From contig NC_045138.2 of assembly GCF_008831285.2 (NCBI RefSeq), positions 38,555,115-38,619,114 of the forward strand: DNA of 64,000 nt. The letters are read 5' to 3'. Numbering within the stretch: the stretch's first letter is position 1; every line of letters begins with the position of its first letter. A program made the position numbers and the translations under genes. Below are positions 12,175 to 23,515 of the stretch, in pieces. This DNA is from Nymphaea colorata (lineage: Eukaryota > Streptophyta > Magnoliopsida > Nymphaeales > Nymphaeaceae). The notes beneath the pieces are model-generated. The model was given only the letters and a program-made list of their open reading frames with translations, made no database searches and was not told the origin of the DNA.

Positions 12175-13910
12175 GATAAACAGTTTCTGTTCTGTTCAAT
12201 CACAAGTGGGATATCCCTAGATAAGATGTGAAGGTCTGGCACCCATATTTATTAGAAACAGTTATGGCATCTTGTGTTGTCAAGGGAATACGTGCTTTGC
12301 TCCTGAAGTTTATGAAAACATTATTTGTGATTTTTGTTCTTCGGCATGACTACTTGAATAAAAGAGGAGAAGAAGAAAGGCTGAATGTGAACAGACGTGA
12401 AAAAAGAGAGAAAGAGAGAAGAGAAGGTGCAAAACTGTCGGGTTGATTTAGCAATTGTAGTTTGTTTTAGAATAGCAGCCTCGCGAAGCGAGCAAAATAA
12501 AACTTTGAAAGGTGTATGCTGGTCATTGTCGTGGTTATATTGAAAGTTTACGTTCTTGACATTGGCCAATCATCGAGTTGAACTTTTTATTCTTGATTCT
12601 TTTGTTGGGCAATCGTTGCTCTTTTGAGGACAGCCCAACCATAAAGTTACCTTTTTCTTGTTGGCAGAATGCCCTTCTTGCCTGCTACAAACATTTGCTA
12701 TTTTCAATGCATCTGCTAATTATTTTTTACATTCCTTTGGCTGGACATGGTGATTCAAACTCTTCTATACCTAATTAGTCGAAGATAAAACTAACAGCAT
12801 GCAGAACCACATGGTGATGGTGATCTCTTGTAATGTCGAAAAAATTCATAAATACAACGAAGGTGGTAACCGGTTTGCAACTATTTAGAGTTTCCCTTGC
12901 GAGGACCGTATCATGGGCGGGGCGAGGGTGCATGGGTGGGGAGATACTCAGTGAAGCTTTTTCCTTTTTTTTTTTTTTTCTCAAGTTCACCACCCATCAA
13001 CCAGGAAGAGATTTTATCAGTTTTAAAATTTTTCTTATTGTTATATTGATGCTTTGCAGTTACTAAAAACTGGCTCGATGGGGCCTGGTTTAGCCCGATT
13101 AATTTTTTTATTATTTTTATTTAATAATTATATATATATATATTATTATTTTTTATTTTAATCGAACCAGGCCCGGTATTAGGTATTTGATGCTCAAGCC
13201 TACCCCTTAATCAAAACAAGACTTTCATGGATCCACCAACAATTCGATCAGTTCCATCCTATATAGCCTATGTCATTTTCTATGTTATATCTATTTGAAA
13301 ACCTATTAGTATATGTTCTGACTAAGTTAAACATGTCAATAAAAATTCTCTTGCTTTTTAAAGGAATTTCAATGCTATATTTTTCTTACCATTTGCAAGC
13401 TTAGATATATATCTTTTTCCATATCTTCCTTGTAAGACTTGGCAGTTGAGACAAACTTTGGACAAGAGAAAAAAATGAGCCAACTTAGTAAGTTTGAGAT
13501 TATCTTCCAATAAATCTTTTTGAAATTAACTCTTGTATTTTCCGTTATATGGATTCGTCACAGCTGTCGGGCATAGGAACCACGGCTACTTCTCTTTTAA
13601 AATCCTTGCAGGTTATCGACAGGTTTGGGAGAAATTTCTTCCTGCTCACTCAAAATATACCATTTTTTAAATAATAAAAAATGCATTTATCTCAAAATTA
13701 CAAATCTCAAACACTGGCCAATTTAGTTCGAAGGAAGGGTTTCAAACCTTCAATTTCAGACAATACTCGGACAAAACGTACTTGAGGGACGCCATGCCAA
13801 CTGGGTTCGCTGTAGATCCGACCCAACCTTCTTAGAAAACCTCATTCAGGCTGCAGGAGGGTTTTAGAAAACAAGAAACCTATCTCTCTCTCGGGAAGAA
13901 GCAAAGGAAG
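12175..13910. other. Intergenic region between aspartate oxidase and the NFD6-like gene
   Basis: The first few hundred bases are probably the 3' UTR of the upstream gene. No conserved coding frame is seen. A foldback element lies at 13080-13190. The last 100 or so bases, ending in a CTCTCTCTC stretch before the ATG at 13911, are the likely leader and promoter of the next gene. Confidence 0.5.
13080..13190. mobile_element. AT-rich foldback / MITE-like hairpin
   Basis: GGGCCTGGTTTAGCCCGATT on the left is mirrored by TTTTAATCGAACCAGGCCCG on the right. The two are separated by a T/A-rich loop containing a TATATA run. The arms could form a long hairpin. No target duplication was identified. Confidence 0.5.
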
Positions 13911-16900
13911 ATGGCAACTGGTGCCTGTGCCAGGAGAGTGGCGCGTTCTTCGGTTGGCAACACTTTCAGGTCATTCATGTTAGGGAAGACTAAAACTAGT
14001 GTGGGTGTGCCTTCTTCCGCTCCACCCACACTTCCGTTCTCTTCCCTCCCAAAGCGCTGTCATGTCTCAAGGCCTGATTTCTCTCTTTCTCTATCTATTT
14101 TACCATGTTGGTTGTGCAAGAGTGTTTTGCCAGCTGCCCATTTTTATTTTCTTCTTCATTTCTCTGTCATTTCTTCTGTTAATCCGTCGTGTATGGTGTT
14201 TGTTGATTGGCGTTATCCTTTTGGTTGTTTTATCGTTTTTGAATCCGAAAAGTCATGATTATCCTTGTTTTGTAGTATGCGCTGTGTGAAGTTAAATGTC
14301 TGTGCAAGATATTGATTCTCCGTGTTGTTCCATAGTTGATTCGCCTCATTTTCACCCTTTTTGCTGCTCGAGTTTCCCTTGTATTGCATATTTGAAGAAT
14401 ATTATTGGTAATTTTGTATAAAAGAAATGGGCCTAGAGGCTCATTGTTCTTGGACAGGTCTTCGTAGCGTCTCTTAAGTGATTCTCCAATGTGGTTGGGA
14501 GAAGTGTTTGAGACTTTGATTTTGCATGTGGCGATTAATCGTGACAGTGGCTAACTATTGTGGTAGTGGAATGGATGAAAGGGAACTCTTTCTTGTGAAG
14601 CTTCGGGTGTTGGCATCTTCATTTTGGCTCTTTAAATGTACGGTGGCTTACAGCGTACTGATTATACCACATTTTTGAGCTCCAAGGTTAGAAAAAAGAA
14701 CCTGCGGGCGTTTTCCTGTTTTCTGGATGCTCCTTTCAGCTATAGCTCCCAATAACATGAAAATGGAGAGTAATAGTCTCATCCCTTGGGTGGTTATTCT
14801 TGGTTTTTCGATCAACCGTAGCATTGTTAGAACTGAGGATGGATTACCGCATCGCTTGGCTTGGTCAGAGAACCATGATTGTTATCTGTTTCAATTGGAC
14901 GTTAATTTTGTGTGTTTACTTATTTAATATTTATTCCTGTTTCTTAGGGACTCTTGTTCACCTGTTCACACTTTATGACTACATTTCTGAACTTGTTATT
15001 GCTTTTGTTGTTCATAGGTTGCCTAGGATCTTGGGATCTGCTGAATCTTTGATGCCACTCCACAGCGTTACTGCATCTGCTTTGCTGACTTCAATGCTTT
15101 CTGATAAATCTCAAAACTGGGGGTGGCTATCAGAAGGTACCGTCCTTTTACTGTGATCCCCTTTCCTATTATTTTAGTTCATCGTTTGTTCATTCATGTT
15201 TGCAATTCCTGCTTGCTTTTTTTCTTGATGAATAATTCTTGAACTTCCTTTTCTATTTTACTTTTGTGCTTCTTTTTTTAATTTTCTTCTTAGCATACTC
15301 GTCCAACATTTTAAATTTAAATATTTTAAATCGCATTTCAGAATAGAAAGGTACAGAAACACCAACTCCCCTGCCCTATTCCAAGTCCTCGAAAGACAGC
15401 ATCTTATAAGAATAATCCTGGACATGTTTCGGCCATGCCATTATCCTTTTTTGGTTTGAAATTTCTTCCTTAGTTTTCCATGTGAGAAAATATTGTTTCA
15501 AATTTTGTGCAAAATTTGCTTCAGAAGACGAAGTTCTAGGTGCTAGCAAATTTTTGTAACTGAATGCAGCTACATTCCCCCCTTGATTTGCAGTTGAGAT
15601 AATATTCTCGCACGTCATTAATGACTGGATCTGATATTTCTCATAAGCAGGAACATCACGGTCTAATTTTAACCTCTTTCGGCCTTAAGTATTAGGTCTG
15701 CCTTTTCAAGAATACAAACTTTTTCAGCTTAGATTGAGGGGAACAGTTGAAATATTGTTAAATTAATCTTGTAAGATCCTAATTCCAAGAACTTGCACCA
15801 TCACTTCACGGGTTTTACGTAAAGCACTAAACCACATGAATCTGGTGGATTGGGAGTCTACAGGACTTATGTTTTATTTTGATGGCAAACTCTGGTGAAA
15901 GCTTTTCCAAATCAAAAAATTGTATGATGGTTGAAAATGGAAAGTGCATGATTCTAGTCGATTTACTTGAAGCCCTAAAGAATTTGAATACAAGATGGTG
16001 CCTGTTGTATCATATGATGCATAATTACATGAAATAATACTATAAAAAATAGACAGATTATCTTACTGAATGTAACAGTTCTATGTCACCGATCATGAAA
16101 TAGTGCATATGATTTGTCTCCTTTCTATGCTAAAGTTGATATTACTAAGTAGTTAAGTTTTTAAGCCCCATACTGCACATATCAGGTGGTGCACTAAAGG
16201 GACCCTCGTAATGCGAAAGGAACAGAGCAGTAGGGAGATACATCCGTAGGCAAGGGCAAGAAAGAGGTATGCATATGTATGTTCACTTCCTTAAACGTGG
16301 GCATAGAAGGAAGAGTTGAACCAATCCTAAAGGCAGTGATAGGGGAAAATCTATGTTTACTGCTTCGACTAGTCGTTTCTTGCACTGCTCAATGGTGAAT
16401 GGGCTGCTTGAACTTAAACATCTTATTCTAAGCTTACACTCGGTAATCCCTAAAGCTTTTCCTTCCCCAGGGATTGCCTTAACTTTGACTCTCCGGTGAG
16501 ATGTATGTACTATACTTTTTGTTTCAGTTAACTTATACAGACCCACATTACCATCATGTAGCCTTTGCTTTCACTTAGGAAACCTAGTTTTGGTGGTTTT
16601 ATTGACATAACATGGATAGACAACTAGGCCCCCATTGAGGTGGTGCTTCACAAGCTACTTGGGGAATGCAGGTTTTTCTAATGTGCTGATTTGGGTTGTA
16701 GTTGCTTCATTTTCAAATTGCTGCAGAAACTGTGTCAAATTGTTTGCTGTTGCTAGTTTTCATGATTAAGTTGGGGATAGCCACGTACTTTAATTCATTT
16801 GCCATGATACATTGCATTTTTTGAGTTACATGAATTGGTTGTGTCATTGACATGTTTCGGTGCAGGAGTATATGATTAAGTTGTGGTTGTCTTTACAAAA

Positions 16901-16972
16901 CTAAGTGCTGGGAGAATACTTATATAACATGGTATTGTACTTTGTGTTGCAGGTTTTGCTACACCGCTATAA
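13911..16972 (+). CDS. NUCLEAR FUSION DEFECTIVE 6 / NOXY2-like small organellar protein
   Basis: Small plant protein of the NFD6/NOXY2 type, with an Arg/Ser-rich organelle-targeting N terminus and a conserved C-terminal block. The first exon starts at 13911 (MATGACARRVARSSVGNTF). The second, 15018-15136, encodes LPRILGSAESLMPLHSVTAS and then ALLTSMLSDKSQNWGWLSE. The third, 16953-16972, adds GFATPL and a stop. The SLMPLHSVTASALLTSML block is the family hallmark. The donor of intron 1 is unresolved: exon 2 begins in the last base of a codon, and several weak GT sites in exon 1 fit that phase (for example after 13969). Skipping the last intron would end the protein GTVLLL instead. Molecular function in the family is poorly defined; mitochondrial or plastid location is from family knowledge. 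Confidence 0.72.
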
Positions 16973-16993
16973 CAGGATGTGTGATGTGGAGGG

Positions 16994-17151
16994 AATGAGC
17001 TGAACAAGCGAATCTCGATTCCCGTTTTGGGTAATCGTTTTTATTTGTTGCAGTATAATTTTCTGGCTTCAGAATGAGCTGAACAAGCGAATGTCGATTC
17101 CCGTTTTGGGTAATCGTTTTTATTTGTTGCAGTATAATTTTCTGGCTTCAG
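16994..17151. repeat. 79-bp tandem duplication in the 3' UTR of the NFD6-like gene
   Basis: AATGAGCTGAACAAGCGAAT begins both units (16994 and 17073). The units differ by about one base (CTCGATT versus GTCGATT). Each copy contains TTTATTTGTTGCAG, which resembles a splice acceptor, so the transcript end has duplicated acceptor-like sites. Confidence 0.85.
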
Positions 17152-20100
17152 AAACAATTATTTTGGGTACTCGCATTCAAAGGCCATTTCTAGAACATTG
17201 ATGTTTGCTTCCTTTCTGTTGAGAAATCTAGGAAAGAATATTCCTGAGTACATCTTTTTGCTTGTCAGCTTTGCCATTCTAGCTCATGGACTCTTAAAAA
17301 ATTCGCCACCCCCAAGTCGGACACGACTCCAGTGCAGCAAACGAGATTTTGCATTTTTTTTTGTTGGGGTGTGTTAAATCTCATATAATATATATGTGTG
17401 TGTGTATTGTGCGTGCGCGTGCGTGTGCTGCATGCACACCAATGTTTCCTTTTTTGGGGAAAACGCCGCATATCTGCCCCAACACTGGCATCTGTGTGAC
17501 CATAGCTCCTGGTAGATGTGAAAATAATCAGGGTTGCTACCAATATGGATGATGAAACTTGTCATAAGAAACTCTCTCCCTCTGCCGGAGGGATGTCTGG
17601 AAGAAAAATTCAAAAAAAGTTAGAAGCGGAAAAAGAAGCATGGGGCTCATAGGTGAACCAAATAGCAACATTATATATATATATATATATATATATATAC
17701 AAGGCTCCATTTCAAAAAGTTAGATAAAAGTTTGGAGGGTAGCAGTTCCTTCTCCCCAACGCAGTCCTAATTTCGAACATCGATCTTCTGGCAGTCACCA
17801 CCAACCACCTTGTCATTTGTTCATACATGTTTTACCATACCTTATTCTCATCCTCTCCGTCTAAATCTTCATGTTTGCTATCCGGTGCTTCTGTCTAGTA
17901 AAAACTTTCTGAGGCCACAAGTCTAGGACGTGGGTGAATGATGACACCTTTAAGAAGGTATTGGGTAGGTGAGATGCACGTTGCGTGTCAAATGAGTAGT
18001 CATAGTTTCATACTTATGGGTCCCTCTCCCTGTGTAAGCTTAAGCTTGGTGCACCCGTTGGTCCATGGAGCACTTGTTGAAATTGTTTTTGGTCCTGCTG
18101 GCAGAAGAGGGGGCCATAGTTGTCGGACAGATTGTCCACCGGCTTCAAACAATTCTATGAGCCACTTCAATACAGCCTGTTAGCTATCACTGCCATTTGC
18201 AGGCATATATGCACTCGATCCTTTATAGGGATGCCCTCCTTATTAAGCAAACAATTTTTTTTCATTTGTATCTTCTTATTTTAATGTAAAGTCCACGAGC
18301 TAATAGATCCTTTTTCGCCTTTGTAAAAAGAATAAGATAGTTGATGAGTAAAACCTCGTAAACTATTCATTTAGAAAAAAAGAACCTTCTTTCTTTGCTG
18401 TAAATTTCTTGCTGAGTGAAAATGATCAAAAGCTCAACGTGGGGGTGAGACTGATGCAGCAAGCTTATGTTGGCAATGAGAACTGAATTGATCTATTACG
18501 GGGGTGTTCAAGCTCTGCTCATTTTCGGACTCGGCGGAACCAAAGTCCCGCCTATGATGTGTTGAAGATGGACTGAGCTCAAGCAAGCTTGTTGTTGGTC
18601 GGGTTGAAGTGGACTTCATTTTAAACACAGAGTTTGTCCTCTCCCTTTCCACTTTTCTAGTACTATGTGATGGATAATATGTAGCATACAACACAGGAAT
18701 TGAAAAATCCTAGTGCAAAAATGTGTTTGGAAAGACAGTCGAAAGTGAGAAGAAGGGCTTCAGTGGCATGTGATTTTCTTGTTAAAGGTATCCTTTTGCA
18801 GATAAAAGTGAGCCGGCTTCCTTGTCATTGTGGCCCTGTATGAATAAAGCATACAAGTATTGCTTGTGGGTGTGGACCAAAATGATGTTAAACTTCTTCC
18901 CTTTGCCAAAGCAAAGAATAAAGAATGTAAAAACTTCTGGCTTGGGCATGTCCAAGGCTTCAGAATATAGTGCTCCGGTACAGATCATGGTATCTTCGTG
19001 GAGATCCCACTTTGATTTTCTTTCTAATTTTCTTCTTTTTAACTATTGCTTTTCTACCCTTTTGCTTGCTTTCTTTTTTTTAAATTGGTGGCTTCTGTTT
19101 TGAGTAGGTCCTCCTGTATCGTATCTGCCGGCTGTTTGAATTAATATTGTATTGTGCCGATTGGTTTAATATATAATTTTTTAATTTAAACGCAAGTGTT
19201 AAGAAGGTCTTAACATAAAACTAATTTTTATGCAAATGACAAATAAAGATTTTAAAACAACTTCTTATTGAACTTTTTTTTTAATTGTAGAAAGGGTTAA
19301 TTTTCTTTTATTTTTAGTGCAAGTATGAAGTCACTTACGAGAAAAAAAAAGAAAATTCTTGTTTATGTTGCCATGTATACCCCCTTCCATGGCCCGAGCC
19401 TTTACTTTAGGATGTCTCCAGGTCCTCATTGTTCAGCACCAATGAACATTCTCACCTTCCTCACTAAGGAATCCACTCCTTTTTATTCGAGCACAGACAT
19501 CAAGGAGCTACTGAAGGATGTTTGTCTAAAAAGGGACCACCAATAAATCTTGCTCATGCAAAAACTCTGGAAAACCATATATTGATCATACTTCCAGATT
19601 GGGTTCATGTTGTTTTCTTCTTCATGATATATATATATATATACGGATTTTGCGTTTTGATATTGGAAATGCTTGGGCATCTCAGTAGTAAAATCTTTAA
19701 CAATACCAATAAACAAGAAAACAATAATTGCTGATGCTTTGTATACGTGGATCTAATGTAATTTTGTAACTAATGTTACGTGGGGCTTGGCCAATTTATA
19801 GTTATCGCTGTCGTCATTTACTTTCGTCCCAATTGCTTGACCCTGCTTTGTGATTGCTACTTCTCTCTACCTTATCGACAGCTGGGGGTCGGTTGCTTCC
19901 TTCGCTCAAGAATTATATGGTCGTCAATGTAGTGATGTTTGGAGTAACACGGCGTCGACAAGAAGAAGAGTGGTCCGCCCCGGCGGCTGTGTCCGTGACC
20001 ATCGGCCCAATTCAGTTTTAAATAAAAAGTTTAATATATATATATATATATATATATTAGGTCGAATCAGCCCGAGATTGTCGAGCCAAAGGCCATTTTC

Positions 20101-21184
20101 TGACCTGAATCTAGCCCGATGCCCACTCTTAAGTCTAAGGATATTCATGTTTTATGGACCACACGTTAACCCATTCTCAATAGACGTACTAAAAAATAAA
20201 ATGGAACTAAATATGTCAAAAGTATCATAGATTATTTAAGACAGCTGAATTGCATTTTGTAAGGGAAAAGAAATCTGATTAGTAATCGGATCCATGTTGG
20301 GTTTAAATAATTTTTTCGACTGGATGTAGGAGTGTTAATCTATCAAGTCAAGCTCATGGTAAAAGTGACAGCCCAAAACCGGGTTTTAGAGCGCAGGGTT
20401 TGAAGTGTGTTTGAATACCATGAAAAGGAAGTTTAGCGAAAACCTAGTTTTCATTGAGTTTAGTTCCCATAACAGGAGTAAATATTAAATAACTTATGTT
20501 TTAGGTGTGTTATCTAAGCACAAAAACCATCTTATTTAAATTCATTAAGAAACTTGGTTTTTACATAATCAATTTTTCCTACAAAAGGCCTCGAAGCAGC
20601 TCTGAACCCTAAAAACAAAGAGAGAAACGGGGAGGTTCCGACTCTTTAGACATCGCACACAAAATCAAGTTTTCACAAAATTGGGTTTTAAATCTATGAT
20701 CTAAATGACCCTAAAATAAAGTTCTCTAAATTTTGGAAACCCTCGCCACAATGGAGTTCAATTTGTTCAAAGGTTTAAAGCCGTAATCAACTCCAATTAT
20801 GCTAAATCCGTGAGCTCATTATATTAGTTATAAATTTAAAAACATGCACATCATATTTCTGATTTTCCCAATAGAAGCCTCACCTTTGGTGTTAATTGCC
20901 AAGGACCAGTCTTCAGTTAAATGATAATGCCTTGGAAGATGTAAAAGTTTATGCTCTCCAGCGTTGTCTTTTTATGTGAAATCCTATTCTTTATACTTTC
21001 TGTGAGAAGGAGAAGGCATATTTAAAGGGCGACTTGCTTCTTATGCCATTTTATTTTGTGGTCGCTGATGAAAGACCATAACAAATAATATGCTTAAGCA
21101 CCGTATTATTTTTCTTATTAAATAAAAATTATATCATGCCATATATATATATACACGAGAATATCCGACAACCAGTAAATTTTA

Positions 21185-21222
<38 letters not shown>

Positions 21223-21364
21223 GTGGTTTACTAGTAAAGGAGAAGCAAAATGGCATATAGGCAAACTCACACGATCACTCAAACTAGAGAGGGACAGGGA
21301 AGGAGACCTTTACAATGAAGAAAGAATAGAACAAGGGTGGAAGGAGGCCGCGACGTCGCCATCC
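17152..21364. other. Intergenic region without a supported gene
   Basis: No open frame here matches a family or joins into a convincing exon chain. The region contains TA microsatellites (17674-17699, 20036-20057, 21187-21219), a CA/TG-rich stretch (about 17390-17440) and diffuse repeat-like AT-rich DNA. A block at about 20360-20650, opening GACAGCCCAAAACCGGGTTT, could be retrotransposon-derived, but no terminal repeats were found. The last 100 bp before 21365 are the likely leader of the CASP-like gene. Confidence 0.5.
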
Positions 21365-23515
21365 ATGGACGCTGGCATGGCCGTCGGCGGAGGAGCAGCG
21401 TCTCCATGGAGAGGAAACGAAGAAGTGGATGAGCAAAGAGAGAAACCGACGGTGCCGCTCTCCCCTAAGCCGTCGCCACCCTCCTCCCATCGTCCACACC
21501 TCTCCGATCCCACCAACCTTGTTCGTTACTCTGCCACCACCGTCACCGGAGGAGGAGGAGGAGGCAGCGCTTCTCCCTGGAGAAGCAAGGAAGGGGCAGG
21601 GGAGAAGTCGACACTGCCCGTCGCTCCTTCCCCGCCTTCCTCGTATTCCAGCACCGCAAACACGTCCGCGATCGCGGTGAAAGGAGCGTCGCCTGTCGGG
21701 GGGTTCGCGGCGGTCAAGCCGGAGCAGGCGGAGACGCGTTTCTCGGCAGTAAGCGCGCCGGTGGTATCGAGGTTGGAAGCAGGAGGAGGAGGTGGAGGCG
21801 GCCGGGCGAGCGGGAGACCAGGAGAGGGGACGACGAGAGGTGTGTCGCCGCTAACGGCGCGGTGGAGGCAGGAGAGGCTGTTGGGGAGGGCGGAGTTGGG
21901 GTTGAGGGTCTGCGCTTTCCTCTTCTCCCTCATCTCCTTCTCTGTCATGGCCTCCGACAAGACGCAGGGCTGGAGCGGCGACTCCTACTACAGATACGGA
22001 GAGTACAGGTTCAACTCTCCCTCTTTGATCATTTTTTTTCTTCTTCCCTTTAAAAATTCTGTTATTTTTGGGATGCTAAACTGAGTCATAATAACAATCC
22101 GATTAATATTAATAATTAGTTGGTAATTGAGTTTCAGTTTTGATCTGATTTGGGTACCATATGGGGATGTGTTATTGAACTTTCGGATCCGAATCTGAAC
22201 CATTTACCGCTTTGCAGATGTCCCTTTTGGACATAAGTTCTGAAAAGTGTTGCTTGATGCATGCCCTCGCTTTAAACTTTAAAACTAAAATGAACAGAGC
22301 TCAATTTGCTTTTAGTAATTAAAAGTTCATATTTTATTTATAGGGTAAAATAAATTCCATCTAGTTGGGGCTTCTCGAATCTCAAGATGTCATCTTAGAT
22401 GCAGTGTCCAGGATACTTTGTCCTATCTTCCACACACCCTCATGTCTAGGGCACCTCATCCTCACTCTCAAAAAAAAAAATGTCCTTATGCATGTTTTCA
22501 CTGGACCCTGTCAGTGATCTCACTGTTGAAAGGGAGAGGACAAGAGGAGTACGCGATCACAACTGTGAACTAACTTGTTATATCGAATTTAAATCGAGCT
22601 TCTTGGAGCTCAACATAGAAGGAAGCCCACCTTTAGAATTGCTCAATATTCAATTGAGAATAGCAAATCAGATCAACACAAGAAAGATAAGAGTAAAGAT
22701 TAGGAAAGATGGGCATGAGCATTTCGAGTGGGCTCTTCCCTGGAAGATGAGATAAGTCAGTGGGCTCTTCGATCCATTACTGCATCTTATCTTCTTGCAG
22801 GCCTTGTCCTCAATAATTTGGATATTGATTTTAACTAAAGAAACAATCCAACTGTGTGTTCAGTTCAAATGAAACAATAAGTATGACCTGAGAGCACACA
22901 GATGGTAATCCATTATCTTAATCGAATGGAGTACGTTCAGTTCCTTTTCCACCAACTGGGACCTGTGTTTTAGAAGGTAGAGCGCACCTCTGGGCTGTCA
23001 CTGATCTTCACTCACTCTCAAGTAGCGGATGGCTGCAGGTACGTGGTGGGGGTGAATGTCATCGTGTTTGTGTACTCTGGGGTCCAGATCATGGCGTACG
23101 TTTACCGCTTTTCTGCCGGAAATCTCGCCCTCCGACGTTTCACCATCTGCCTCGGCTTCGCCGCCGACCAGGCAAGCTCCTTTCCGACTCTCTTTCCGTG
23201 GCTAAAAAAGATAGATTGCTGAGAAATAACCACTTATGTATTCATCACTTATTTAAAGTTGGTTTCTTTTTTATTGGATCATGTGCTCGAGTCTTTTGGA
23301 ATGAACAGTATTCGTTGCTGATGCAGATTCTGGCGTATTTGTTGATGTCGGCATCGTCTTCGGCAGCATCCCTTACAGAGGATACGCAGGCTCTGTGGGG
23401 GAAGGATCCCTTCACCAACAAGGCCGGCGGTTCAGTAGCCATCTCCTTCTTCGCATTCACAGCACTCGCACTGAGCGCCTTGACCTCTGGCTACCATATG
23501 TACAACTGTTTGTGA
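21365..23515 (+). CDS. CASP-like membrane protein (CASPL4 type)
   Basis: Four-transmembrane protein of the CASP-like/MARVEL-related family, which forms plasma-membrane scaffolds in plants. Exons 21365-22008, 23039-23171 and 23327-23515 give 321 aa in frame. A long disordered N terminus (about residues 1-175) is rich in Pro, Ser and Gly. TM1 (LRVCAFLFSLISFSVMAS) follows, then the extracellular loop ending YYRYGEYR. TM2 is VNVIVFVYSGVQIMAYVYRF, TM3 contains ILAYLLMSASSSAASL, and TM4 is VAISFFAFTALALSALTSGY. The WGKD motif after TM3 and the ASSSAA segment fit CASPL4 proteins. The exon 2 donor is CAG|GCAAGC, a GC-AG intron, which automated gene finders may miss. The coding GC of exon 1 is much higher than that of its surroundings. 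The exact subgroup is inferred. Confidence 0.9.

Noticed and set aside
21526-21960. 144-codon minus-strand frame opposite CASP-like exon 1
   Set aside because: It is a shadow of a GC- and Pro/Gly-rich coding exon, with no family resemblance.
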